Assembly: GCF_002850745.1 (NCBI RefSeq)
Contig: NZ_KZ559467.1
Span: 383,319-447,318 of the forward strand
Length of the DNA stretch: 64,000 nt
Source: Nonomuraea indica
GTDB lineage: Bacteria > Actinomycetota > Actinomycetes > Streptosporangiales > Streptosporangiaceae
Reading direction: 5' to 3'
The notes under the pieces are model-generated. The model ran no database searches and was not told the DNA's origin. It saw only the letters and a program-made list of their open reading frames with translations. A program made the position numbers and the translations under genes. Within the stretch, counting starts at the first letter, position 1; the number at the start of each line of letters is the position of its first letter. This document shows, piece by piece, positions 39,140 through 46,765 of this stretch.

Positions 39140-39766
39140 ATGACCAAGCACATCATCTGGGACTGGAACGGCACGCTGTTCCACGACATCGACGCGGTGG
39201 TGGGCGCAACCAACGAGCTGTTCAGCGCCTACGAGCTGCCGCCGATCACCGCCGACGGCTTCCGCGCCGTCTACACGCGCCCGATCTGGCTGGCCTACGA
39301 GCGGATGCTGGGCCGGCCGCTGGCCGAGGGCGAGTGGGAGCTGCTCGACACCGGCTTCCACGACCACTACTTCCGGCTGGTCGCGGCCTGCCGCCTGGCC
39401 GCCGACGCCGAGCACACGCTGACCTCCTGGACGGGCAGCCAGTCGCTGTGCTCGATGGCCCCGCACTCCCATCTGGTCCCGATCGTCGAGTCGTTCGGCA
39501 TCCACGGGCACTTCACCCGGATCGACGGTCTCCTGGGGGGCACCGGCGGCGAGAAGGCCGGGCACATGGCCGAGCACATCGAGCGGCTCGGCGTGGAGCC
39601 GCGCGACGTGCTGGTGATCGGCGACAGCGTGGACGACGGGCTCGCGGCCCAGCACGTGGGCGCCCGCGCGGTGCTCTACACGGGCGGCATGACGAGCCGG
39701 GCCGACCTGGAGGCCACCGGCCTGCCGGTCGTCGACACCCTCGCCGACGCGCTGGGGCACGCCTGA
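39140..39766 (+). CDS. HAD-superfamily phosphatase (Gph-like)
   Basis: A 208-residue protein with motif I DWNGTL (D8 nucleophile), a helical cap, motif II Ser/Thr in LTSWTGS, motif III Lys in GGEKAGHM and motif IV VIGDSVDDGLAA. It resembles small phosphoglycolate-type phosphatases. TAGGGT at 39125-39130 resembles a -10 element, with GGAAGAG just before the ATG. No substrate is indicated. Confidence 0.85.
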   Translation: MTKHIIWDWNGTLFHDIDAVVGATNELFSAYELPPITADGFRAVYTRPIWLAYERMLGRPLAEGEWELLDTGFHDHYFRLVAACRLAADAEHTLTSWTGSQSLCSMAPHSHLVPIVESFGIHGHFTRIDGLLGGTGGEKAGHMAEHIERLGVEPRDVLVIGDSVDDGLAAQHVGARAVLYTGGMTSRADLEATGLPVVDTLADALGHA

Positions 39767-39832
39767 CGCGCCCCGCGACGCCCGTACCATGCCGGGATCG
39801 CCCGGCGGGAGCGGTGGGCGGGGCGTTGGCCG

Positions 39833-39838
39833 TAGTCT
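39833..39838 (+). promoter_or_regulatory. -10-like element of the third HAD gene
   Basis: TAGTCT would place the transcript start near 39845, after an in-frame ATG at 39789, which argues against that ATG as start codon. No clear -35 element. Confidence 0.3.
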
Positions 39839-39863
39839 TGCGAGGTTCCCCCAGGAGGCCGCC

Positions 39864-40586
39864 ATCAACCGCTTAGTGCTCTGGAACATCGACCTGACCC
39901 TGGTCGACGTCGCCATCGTCACCCGAGACGCCTACGCCGAGGCGTTCCGCGTCGTGACCGGCCGCCCGCTGGTCAAGCTCGCGCCGGCGCTCGGCCGGCC
40001 CGACTCCGAGATCGTCTTCGAGACGCTCGCCGTCAACGGCGTCGTCGCCGAGGACGACCACCTGCCGCGCTTCCTGTCGGCGCTGGCCGTGGCCTTCGCC
40101 GACCGCCGCAAGAGGCTGGCCAAGGACGGCCGGGCGATGCCCGGGGCCAAGGACGCGCTCAAGGCCGTGGCCAGGCTCGACGGCGTCGTGCAGTCGGTGC
40201 TCACCGGCACGATCCGGGGCAACGCCGTGCTCAAGCTCAAGGCGTTCAAGCTCGACCCCTACGTCGATTTCGACCTCGGCGGCTACGGCGAGGAGGTCTA
40301 CCCGAAGGCGACGCTGCTCCAGGTGGCCCAGGGGCGGGCCAAGGAGCGGCTGGGCACGCCGTTCACGGCGGCCAACACGGTCGTCATCGGCGACTCGACG
40401 CGCGACGTGCAGGCCGCCCGGATCGGCGGCGCGGCGATGATCGCGGTGGCCTCGGGCCGCTCCACGGCGGCCGAGCTGCAGGAGGCGGGGGCCGACATCG
40501 TGCTGCCCGACCTGTCCGACGCCGCCGAGGTGGTCGCGGCCGTGGCGGCGCTGACGTCTCCGGACCGCGTTCCGCAGGGCTTCTGA
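39864..40586 (+). CDS. HAD-superfamily protein with Asn at the nucleophile position
   Basis: About 240 residues. Motif I reads LWNIDLTLVD where HAD phosphatases have DxDxT: the first Asp, the nucleophile, is Asn (AAC). Motif II is VLTGT, the motif III region YPKATLLQ and motif IV VIGDSTRDVQAA, so the rest of the site is kept. AGGAGG at 39853-39858 points to a start 5 nt later, where the codon is ATC (INRLVLW...). The nearest regular codons are GTG 39876, which is far from the site, and ATG 39789, which lies before a -10-like element. Activity without the nucleophile is doubtful; some family members may share this Asn. Confidence 0.7.
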   Translation: MNRLVLWNIDLTLVDVAIVTRDAYAEAFRVVTGRPLVKLAPALGRPDSEIVFETLAVNGVVAEDDHLPRFLSALAVAFADRRKRLAKDGRAMPGAKDALKAVARLDGVVQSVLTGTIRGNAVLKLKAFKLDPYVDFDLGGYGEEVYPKATLLQVAQGRAKERLGTPFTAANTVVIGDSTRDVQAARIGGAAMIAVASGRSTAAELQEAGADIVLPDLSDAAEVVAAVAALTSPDRVPQGF

Positions 40587-40703
40587 CGGTCAGGACAGGA
40601 CGGTCAGGACAGGACGGGACGGGACGGTCAGGACAGGACGGGACGGTTAGGACAGGGCGGGACGGGACGGTCAGGACAGGACGGGACGGTTAGGACAGGG
40701 CGG
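40587..40703. repeat. GGACAGGACGG minisatellite with a 40-bp perfect repeat
   Basis: Units GGTCAGGACAGGACGG and GGTTAGGACAGGGCGG alternate. The 40 bases at 40621-40660 recur exactly at 40664-40703, directly abutting the stop codon of the convergent PBP gene. Confidence 0.9.
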
Positions 40704-42290
40704 TCAGGACAGGGCCGTCAGGAAGCGGGCGGCGATCGGGGCGGCGACGGCCGATCCGGCCCCGCCGCCCTCCACGACGACGGCGAACGCCAGGTCCCCG
40801 CGGTAGCCGATGAACCACGAGTGCGCCGGCGGCTCCTTGCCCGAGCCGTACTCCGCGGTGCCGGTCTTGCCGGCGGTGCCGTCGGGGAAGCGGACGGCGT
40901 GGGCGGTGCCGTCCGTGACGACGGCGGGCATGAGGTCGCGCAGGGCGCGCACCACTCTCGGCTCCAGCGGGCGCGGGTGCGGCGCGCGGCCGGGCAGCAG
41001 GCCCGCGGCGACGATCCGGGGCGGCCGCCAGGCGCCGTCGGCGATGGCGGCGGCGACCGAGGCCATGTTGAGCGGGCTGGCCAGCACCCTGCCCTGGCCG
41101 ATGGAGGCGGAGGCGAGGTCGGTGTCGTCCTTCGGCGCCGGGAAGTCGGCCTTCACGGCGGGCACACCGGGCGTCACCGGCGCGCCGAAGCCGAAGCTCG
41201 CCGCCACCTCGGCCAGCCGGCTCCCGCCGAGCCCGCTCACGCTCATCGCGCCGAACGTGGTGTTGCAGGAGTGGGCGAAGGCGTCGCGGAACGACAGCGT
41301 GCCGAAGTCCTTGAAACCGGCGTTGTGGAACGGGAAGCCGCCGATGTTCTGCTCGGCCGGGCAGCTCACCGTCCTCTCCGGGGACAGCCCGCCGGCGACC
41401 AGGGCGGCGGCGGTGACCACCTTGAACGTGGAGCCAGGCGGATACTTGCCGAGCAGCGCCCGGTTGAACCCGCCCGGCTTGTTGACCACGGCGAGGATCT
41501 CACCGGTCGACGGCCGCAGCGCCACGAGGGAGGCGGGCTTGCTCGCGGTCTCCAGGGCGTCGGCGCCGGCCTGGTGGACCTTGAGGTCCACGGTGGTGCG
41601 CAGCGGCTTGTGCTGCTCCGCCTCGACGACGGTCCGGACGCGCTGGTCGTCGTCGTAGAGGTCGACGCGGTGCTGCTCGCCGGTGCCGATCCGGTCGGGG
41701 TAGGTCTGCCGGAGCCCTTCGACGAGTTGCTGGACGGAGCCGGGCGTGCCGGGCGTGTCGATGCGGCGGCCGTCGGCCGCCAGCACCGGCGCCGTGGGGC
41801 CCTTCGAGGTGACCAGGCGCAGCCTTCTGCCCTTGGCCATCAGCGGGTGGATGGTGGCCGGGTCCCAGGCGACCTTCCAGGCGCGTTCGTGCTCGACCAG
41901 TTCGAGCTGCCCGTCGTACGTGAAGGTCGCGGGCCCGGTCAGCTGCGCGCGGAAGTTCGCCAGGCCGCCGTCCACGTCGGTCGCGCGAAGGCGGAAGGCG
42001 GCGCCCTTGAGCTTGAGGTCCGCGCGGAAGCGCCGGTGCAGCCGCTCGAAGTCGGCGGGCGGGTCGGCGACCAGCTCGCGCATCCGCGGGTAGTCCTCCG
42101 CCGACCAGGCCCGCAGGTACGCCTCGGCGGTCCGTTCGGGCGTGCCGTCCGTGCGCAGGACCCAGATCGTCACGCCGGCCGCGAGGACCGGCACGAGGAC
42201 GGCGGCGGTCACCCACGGCCACCGGCGTCGTCGCCGCGGCGGGTTCGCCTCCCTGAGGCCTGCGTAGGTTGTCCCCCTTTGTGGTGCCAT
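40704..42290 (-). CDS. Penicillin-binding protein, MecA-N/transpeptidase type
   Basis: A membrane-anchored protein of about 528 residues: a basic cytoplasmic start, a helix at about residues 25-45, an NTF2-like MecA_N domain (TAEAYLRAWSAEDYPRMRELV), and a transpeptidase domain. The domain has SxxK in PPGSTFKVVT, SxN as AHSCNTTFG and KTG in GTAGKTGTAEYG, all intact. It crosslinks peptidoglycan outside the membrane and is the target of beta-lactams; the MecA_N domain is also found in low-affinity PBPs. ATG 42290 lacks a ribosome binding site; TTG 42314 is an in-frame alternative. It diverges from a LysR gene. Confidence 0.88.
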   Translation of the reverse strand: MAPQRGTTYAGLREANPPRRRRRWPWVTAAVLVPVLAAGVTIWVLRTDGTPERTAEAYLRAWSAEDYPRMRELVADPPADFERLHRRFRADLKLKGAAFRLRATDVDGGLANFRAQLTGPATFTYDGQLELVEHERAWKVAWDPATIHPLMAKGRRLRLVTSKGPTAPVLAADGRRIDTPGTPGSVQQLVEGLRQTYPDRIGTGEQHRVDLYDDDQRVRTVVEAEQHKPLRTTVDLKVHQAGADALETASKPASLVALRPSTGEILAVVNKPGGFNRALLGKYPPGSTFKVVTAAALVAGGLSPERTVSCPAEQNIGGFPFHNAGFKDFGTLSFRDAFAHSCNTTFGAMSVSGLGGSRLAEVAASFGFGAPVTPGVPAVKADFPAPKDDTDLASASIGQGRVLASPLNMASVAAAIADGAWRPPRIVAAGLLPGRAPHPRPLEPRVVRALRDLMPAVVTDGTAHAVRFPDGTAGKTGTAEYGSGKEPPAHSWFIGYRGDLAFAVVVEGGGAGSAVAAPIAARFLTALS

Positions 42291-42333
42291 GGGGAGAGGA
42301 CACCAGAGCCGCAAGAGGGATGTCCAATAGTGA

Positions 42334-42348
42334 TATATGCGGCATATA
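42334..42348. promoter_or_regulatory. Candidate LysR box in the divergent promoter
   Basis: TATATGC-G-GCATATA is a perfect 15-bp inverted repeat in an AT-rich 86-bp gap between the PBP and LysR genes. TATAGT at 42363-42368 would be the -10 of a leaderless LysR transcript. Confidence 0.5.
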
Positions 42349-42376
42349 CATATGGATCTGGCTATAGTTGCTGGTC

Positions 42377-43306
42377 ATGGACCTCGTCCGGCATCTTCGC
42401 TACTTCGTCGCGGTGGCGGAGGAACTCCACTTCGGCAACGCCGCTATCCGGCTCGGCATGGCCCAGCCGCCGCTGAGCCAGCGGATCAAGCGGCTGGAGG
42501 AGGAGCTCGGCGTGCGGCTGTTCGACCGGTCCGCCCGGCAGGTCCGGCTGACCGAGGCGGGCCGGCTGCTGCTCGGCGAGGCCCGCGAGATCGTGGCCCG
42601 CGTGGAGCGGCTGCACGAGCTGGCCCGCGGCGGGGCGGGCACCGTGCTGCGGGTGGGCGTGCCGCCCGACCTCGGCGCGGCCGTGATCGCCGCCCTCATC
42701 GCCGGGTTCCGCGAGGACCACCCCGAGGTGCGGCTCGCCCCGGCCGAGACCTGGACGGCCGACCAGGTGACCGCCCTGGCCGAGGGCGCCATCGACGTCG
42801 GCATCGTGCGCCACCCCGTCACCGCGCCCGGCCTCCACCTCGGCCAGGTGCTCGCCCGGCGGCACGGCGTGCTGCTGGCCGAGGACGACCCGCTGGCCGA
42901 CGCCGCGGAGGTGCACCTGGCGGACCTGGCCGGCCGCGAGCTGCTGATGCCGCCCCGCGAGGGCGAGCCCGGACTGCACGCCGAGGTGCTGGCCGAGTGC
43001 CGCCGGCACGGGTACGTCCCGCCTCAGGTGCACGAAGGCGCCGGGCTGGGCCTGGTGCTCGCCGGGGCGGCGGTCGCCTTCGGCCCCCGGCAGGAGCAGC
43101 CGGGGCTGGCCTGGCGCCCGCTGCTAGGCTCGCCGATCACGGGCCGGGTCTCCACGGCCTGGCGGACCGGAACGGCCGAGGTGGCGGCCTTCGCGGAGCT
43201 GGCCGTACGGATCTTGAAGGAGCGCGCCTGGATGGTGGACGAAGGCGCCGGCGGCCCGGCCGGGACGGCGCGGCGGGTCAGCCGCCGGCCAGGGGTGCTG
43301 GCATGA
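42377..43306 (+). CDS. LysR-family transcriptional regulator
   Basis: A 309-residue regulator. The N-terminal helix-turn-helix is classical (LRYFVAVAEELHFGNAAIRLGMAQPPLSQRIKRLEEELGVRLFDR), followed by a periplasmic-binding-protein-like effector domain (VLRVGVPPDLGAAVIAALIAGFREDHPEVRL). ATG 42377 lies about 8 bases after TATAGT with no ribosome binding site, so leaderless translation is likely. Its last bases overlap the beta-lactamase-like gene (ATGA), so the two are co-translated. This differs from AmpR-AmpC, which diverge. Likely targets are itself and the PBP promoter it faces; the ligand is unknown. Confidence 0.88.
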   Translation: MDLVRHLRYFVAVAEELHFGNAAIRLGMAQPPLSQRIKRLEEELGVRLFDRSARQVRLTEAGRLLLGEAREIVARVERLHELARGGAGTVLRVGVPPDLGAAVIAALIAGFREDHPEVRLAPAETWTADQVTALAEGAIDVGIVRHPVTAPGLHLGQVLARRHGVLLAEDDPLADAAEVHLADLAGRELLMPPREGEPGLHAEVLAECRRHGYVPPQVHEGAGLGLVLAGAAVAFGPRQEQPGLAWRPLLGSPITGRVSTAWRTGTAEVAAFAELAVRILKERAWMVDEGAGGPAGTARRVSRRPGVLA

Positions 43307-44160
43307 GCGCCCCCGACTTCGCCGCGGTGTTCCGCGCCGCGGGTGTCACCGGCTACCTGCACGCCCTCGACATCGACTCCGGCAAGGAGCTCGGGCACGG
43401 CTCCGACGAGCCGATGCCGACCGCGTCGGTGTTCAAGGTGCCGCTGATGGTGGCCTTCTGCCGGCAGGCCGACGCCGGCCTGCTCGACCCGGGGGAGCGG
43501 GTGACCGTGCGCGCCGCCGAGCGGGTGTTCGGGCCGACCGGCGTCTCGGCGATGCTGGACGACGTCACCATGTCGCTGCGCGACCTGGCCTACCTCATGA
43601 TCGCGGTGAGCGACAACACCGCGGCCGACGTGCTGCTGCACAGGGTCGGCCTCGACGCGGTCAACGCCATGCTGACCACGTTCGGGCTGCGGGTCACCCA
43701 CGTCCAGCAGAGCATCGCGGACTTCTACCGGAGCATGGCCGAGGACACCGGGCACGCCTGGCCCTACCTCGACCCGGAGGAGCTCGCCGCGCTGCGCGTG
43801 CTGGACCCGTGGCACACCAACCGCAGCACCCCGCGCGAGATGGCCGCGCTGCTCTCGCTGATCTGGCGGGACGAGGCCGCCTCCCCGGCCTCGTGCGCCT
43901 GGATGCGCGCCGTGCTCAACAAGCAGGTGTGGCCGCACCGGCTGGCCTCCGGCTTCCCGTACGACGACGTGGACGTCAGCGGCAAGACCGGCACGCTGCC
44001 GACGCTGCGCGCCGAGGTCGGCGTCGTCGAGTACCCCGACGGCGGCAGGTACGCGGTGGCCGTCTTCACCCGCTCGTTCAGTCCCGCGGTGAACCAGCCG
44101 CGCGCCGACGCGGTGATCGGCACGGCCGCGCGTATGGCGGTGGACCACCTGAGAAGGTAA
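43303..44160 (+). CDS. Class A beta-lactamase-like serine hydrolase without signal peptide
   Basis: A 285-residue protein of the class A fold: S42-V-F-K45, S103-D-N105 and K228-T-G230 are present with the usual spacing. E160 can be aligned with the omega-loop general base, but the partner Asn (N170 in TEM) is Leu, and the loop lacks the ExxLN pattern. No signal sequence is seen, so the protein is apparently cytoplasmic unless exported otherwise. It could hydrolyse beta-lactams poorly, or act as a sensor or esterase. It overlaps the LysR gene by 4 nt and lies opposite a penicillin-binding protein. Confidence 0.82.
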   Translation: MSAPDFAAVFRAAGVTGYLHALDIDSGKELGHGSDEPMPTASVFKVPLMVAFCRQADAGLLDPGERVTVRAAERVFGPTGVSAMLDDVTMSLRDLAYLMIAVSDNTAADVLLHRVGLDAVNAMLTTFGLRVTHVQQSIADFYRSMAEDTGHAWPYLDPEELAALRVLDPWHTNRSTPREMAALLSLIWRDEAASPASCAWMRAVLNKQVWPHRLASGFPYDDVDVSGKTGTLPTLRAEVGVVEYPDGGRYAVAVFTRSFSPAVNQPRADAVIGTAARMAVDHLRR

Positions 44161-44219
44161 GGAGTTGTGTGGGGTAGTCCTGTAGGACACGCGATCCACC
44201 GGGCGACAGGATGGGGCAC

Positions 44220-46184
44220 ATGGTTGCTGAAGGCGCACTTCTGTGGGAGCCGGCCGAGGAGACGGTCGCGAGCGCGAGACTGACCCGCTACCTGCAAGGG
44301 CTCGGCCGGTCCGGCGCGGGCTACGAGGAGGTGTGGCGGTGGTCGGTCGACCACCCGGAGGAGTTCTGGGCGTCGATCTGGGACCACTTCGGGGTGATCG
44401 GCGAGCGTGGCGACGGGCCCGTCCTGTCCGGGGCGATGCCGGGCGCCGAGTGGTTCGCCGGATCTCTGCTGAACTACGCCGAGAACGCCCTGCGCCATGA
44501 CGCCGACGGCCCCGCCCTGGTGTTCGTCTCCGAGGACGGCGCCCGCCAGGAGCTGTCCCGCGCCGAGCTGCGCGAGGAGGTGGCCCGGGTGCGGGCCGGG
44601 CTGGTCCGGCTGGGCGTGCGGCGCGGCGACCGGGTGGCCGCCTACCTGCCGAACATCCCGCAGGCGCTGATCGCCTTCCTGGCCACCGCCTCGCTCGGCG
44701 CGATCTGGTCGGCCGGCTCGCCCGACTTCGGGGTGGCCAGCATCGTGGACAGGTTCACGCAGATCGAGCCCAAGGTGCTCATCGCCGTCGACGGTTACCG
44801 CTACAACGGCAAGGCCTACGACCGCTCGGCCGCCGTGAACGAGATCGCCGCCGCCCTGCCCTCGCTGCGCGCCACCGTGTGGATCCCCTACCTGACCGCG
44901 GCCGCCGAGGGGCTTCCCCCGCAGCAGGCCGACCCGGCGCCGGGCAGCACCGGGCAGACGCCGCACGGCGAGGTGATCGGCTGGGAGGGCCTGTGCGCCG
45001 AGAGCGGGCCGCTGGAGTTCGAGCGGGTGCCGTTCGGCCACCCGCTGTGGATCCTCTACTCCAGCGGCACGACGGGGCTGCCCAAGCCGATCGTGCACGG
45101 GCACGGCGGCATCGTGCTGGAGCACCTGAAGTCGCTCTCCTTCCACCAGGACCTCGGCGAAGGCGATGTGTTCTTCTGGTACACCACCACCGGCTGGATG
45201 ATGTGGAACTACCTCGCCGGCGCCCTGCTGGTGGGGGCGGTGCCCGTGCTCTACGACGGCTCGGCCACCCACCCCTCGCCCGCCGTGCTCTGGCGCGTCG
45301 CCGCCTCGGAGCGGGTGACGTACTTCGGGGTGGGCGCGCCGTACATCATGGCCTCGCTCAAGGCGGGCCTGCGCCCCGAAGGGCTCGACGGGTTGCGCGG
45401 CGTCGGCAGCACCGGCTCGCCGCTGCCGCCCGAGGGGTTCGCCTGGGTGGCCGAGGCGCTGCCCGGCGTGCCTGTCGGCTCGTTCTCCGGCGGCACCGAC
45501 GTGTGCACGGGTTTCGTCGGCGCGACGCCGCTCCACCCCATCCGTGCGGGGATCATCCCGTGCCGGTCGCTCGGCGCGAAGGTGGAGGCGTACGACCCGG
45601 AGGGCAGGCCGGTCACGGGCGAGGTGGGCGAGCTGGTGCTCACCCGGCCGATGCCGTCGATGCCGGTCATGTTCTGGAACGACCCGGACGGCGAGCGCTA
45701 CCGCGAGAGCTACTTCGACGTCTACCCCGGCGTGTGGCGCCACGGCGACTGGATCAAGATCGAGGCGGACGGGAGCTGCGTCATCTACGGCCGCTCCGAC
45801 TCGACGCTGAACCGGGGCGGCGTCCGCATGGGCACCAGCGAGTTCTACCGGGTCGTCGAGCGCTTCGACGAGATCGCCGACAGCCTGGTGATCGACACCG
45901 GCCGGCTCGGGCAGGAGGGGCGGCTGCTGCTGTACGTGTCGCTCGCCGAGGGCGCCGAGCTGACCGGCGAGCTGACCGACGCCCTGTGCAAGGCGCTGCG
46001 CGCGGAGCTGTCACCCCGGCACGTCCCCGACGAGATCCGCGTCGTGCCGGGCATCCCCCGCACGCTGTCGGGCAAGAAGCTGGAGGTGCCGGTCCGCAAG
46101 ATCCTGCTCGGCACCCCCGTCGAGCAGGCGGCCAACCCCGACGCCATGGCCAACCCCGAGGTGCTGGCCCACTTCAGGCCCTGA
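44220..46184 (+). CDS. Acetoacetyl-CoA synthetase
   Basis: A 654-residue cytoplasmic acyl-adenylating enzyme that converts acetoacetate, ATP and CoA to acetoacetyl-CoA. Visible: the N-terminal ACS segment (RWSVDHPEEFWASIWDHFGV), the P-loop YSSGTTGLPKPIVHGHGG, WYTTTGWMMWNYL, the adenylation motif SFSGGTDVCTGF, GDW in WRHGDWIKI, and the C-terminal catalytic Lys in RTLSGKKLEVPVRKIL. I prefer ATG 44220, which has GGGG 3-6 nt and AGG 9 nt upstream; ATG 44211 is in frame but directly touches that sequence. It ends at a shared terminator with the convergent FMN reductase. Confidence 0.9.
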   Translation: MVAEGALLWEPAEETVASARLTRYLQGLGRSGAGYEEVWRWSVDHPEEFWASIWDHFGVIGERGDGPVLSGAMPGAEWFAGSLLNYAENALRHDADGPALVFVSEDGARQELSRAELREEVARVRAGLVRLGVRRGDRVAAYLPNIPQALIAFLATASLGAIWSAGSPDFGVASIVDRFTQIEPKVLIAVDGYRYNGKAYDRSAAVNEIAAALPSLRATVWIPYLTAAAEGLPPQQADPAPGSTGQTPHGEVIGWEGLCAESGPLEFERVPFGHPLWILYSSGTTGLPKPIVHGHGGIVLEHLKSLSFHQDLGEGDVFFWYTTTGWMMWNYLAGALLVGAVPVLYDGSATHPSPAVLWRVAASERVTYFGVGAPYIMASLKAGLRPEGLDGLRGVGSTGSPLPPEGFAWVAEALPGVPVGSFSGGTDVCTGFVGATPLHPIRAGIIPCRSLGAKVEAYDPEGRPVTGEVGELVLTRPMPSMPVMFWNDPDGERYRESYFDVYPGVWRHGDWIKIEADGSCVIYGRSDSTLNRGGVRMGTSEFYRVVERFDEIADSLVIDTGRLGQEGRLLLYVSLAEGAELTGELTDALCKALRAELSPRHVPDEIRVVPGIPRTLSGKKLEVPVRKILLGTPVEQAANPDAMANPEVLAHFRP

Positions 46185-46197
46185 CGTCAGGCGGCTT

Positions 46198-46225
46198 CGC
46201 CCGCTCAGGCGGCCCTGAGCGGGCG
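46198..46225. terminator. Bidirectional 12-bp hairpin
   Basis: CGCCCGCTCAGG (46198-46209) pairs with CCTGAGCGGGCG (46214-46225) around CGGC; the last codons and stop of the FMN reductase lie in the stem. Confidence 0.7.
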
Positions 46226-46765
46226 CAGCGCGGCGGACCACGAGGTGACCTGGTCCAGCATCGCGGCGAGCTTGTCCTCGTGGTGGGTGGCGGGCCGGAA
46301 GACGGCCATGTCCTCGAAGTCGGCGAACAGCGACAGCGACACCTGGCCCGACACGTCGGCGACCTTGAGCCGGCCGAGAACCTGCCGCAGGTGCTCGGCC
46401 GCCCGCACGCCGCCGTCCACGCCGTAGCTGACCAGGCCCGCGGCCTTGTCGGCCCACTCCGCGTGGAGGAAGTCGAGCCCGGACTTCAGTACGCCCGGAA
46501 TGGAGCTGTTGTACTCCGGGGTCACGAACACGAAGCCGTCGAACGCGGCCACCTTGGCGGCCCAGGCCCGCGTGTGCGGGTGCTCGTACACGCCCATGGC
46601 CGCGGGCATCGCCTCGTCCAGGTGGGGCAGGTCGAAGTCCCGCAGGTCGATCACCTCGTACTCAGCGTCGCCGCGCTTGACCGCCAGGTCGTGCACCCAG
46701 CGGGCCACGTCCTCCCCGTTGCGTCCCGGACGGGTGCTGCCGACGACGATGCCGATCCTGATCAT
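46205..46765 (-). CDS. NADPH-dependent FMN reductase
   Basis: A 186-residue flavodoxin-fold reductase: the FMN-phosphate loop IVVGSTRPGRNGEDVARWV, VFVTPEYNSSIPGVLKSGLDFL, and the SYGVDGGVRAAEHLRQVLG segment of the NADPH-dependent FMN/quinone reductases. It may provide reduced flavin or reduce quinones by two electrons. GAGGAG lies 6 nt before ATG 46765. The start overlaps the stop of the upstream fusion gene (ATGA), so both are made together, presumably under the AraC regulator opposite. Confidence 0.9.
   Translation of the reverse strand: MIRIGIVVGSTRPGRNGEDVARWVHDLAVKRGDAEYEVIDLRDFDLPHLDEAMPAAMGVYEHPHTRAWAAKVAAFDGFVFVTPEYNSSIPGVLKSGLDFLHAEWADKAAGLVSYGVDGGVRAAEHLRQVLGRLKVADVSGQVSLSLFADFEDMAVFRPATHHEDKLAAMLDQVTSWSAALRPLRAA

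Noticed and set aside
39789..39863. N-terminal extension of the third HAD gene from ATG 39789
   Set aside because: A Gly/Ser-rich stretch without homology, lying before a -10-like element and before a strong ribosome binding site.
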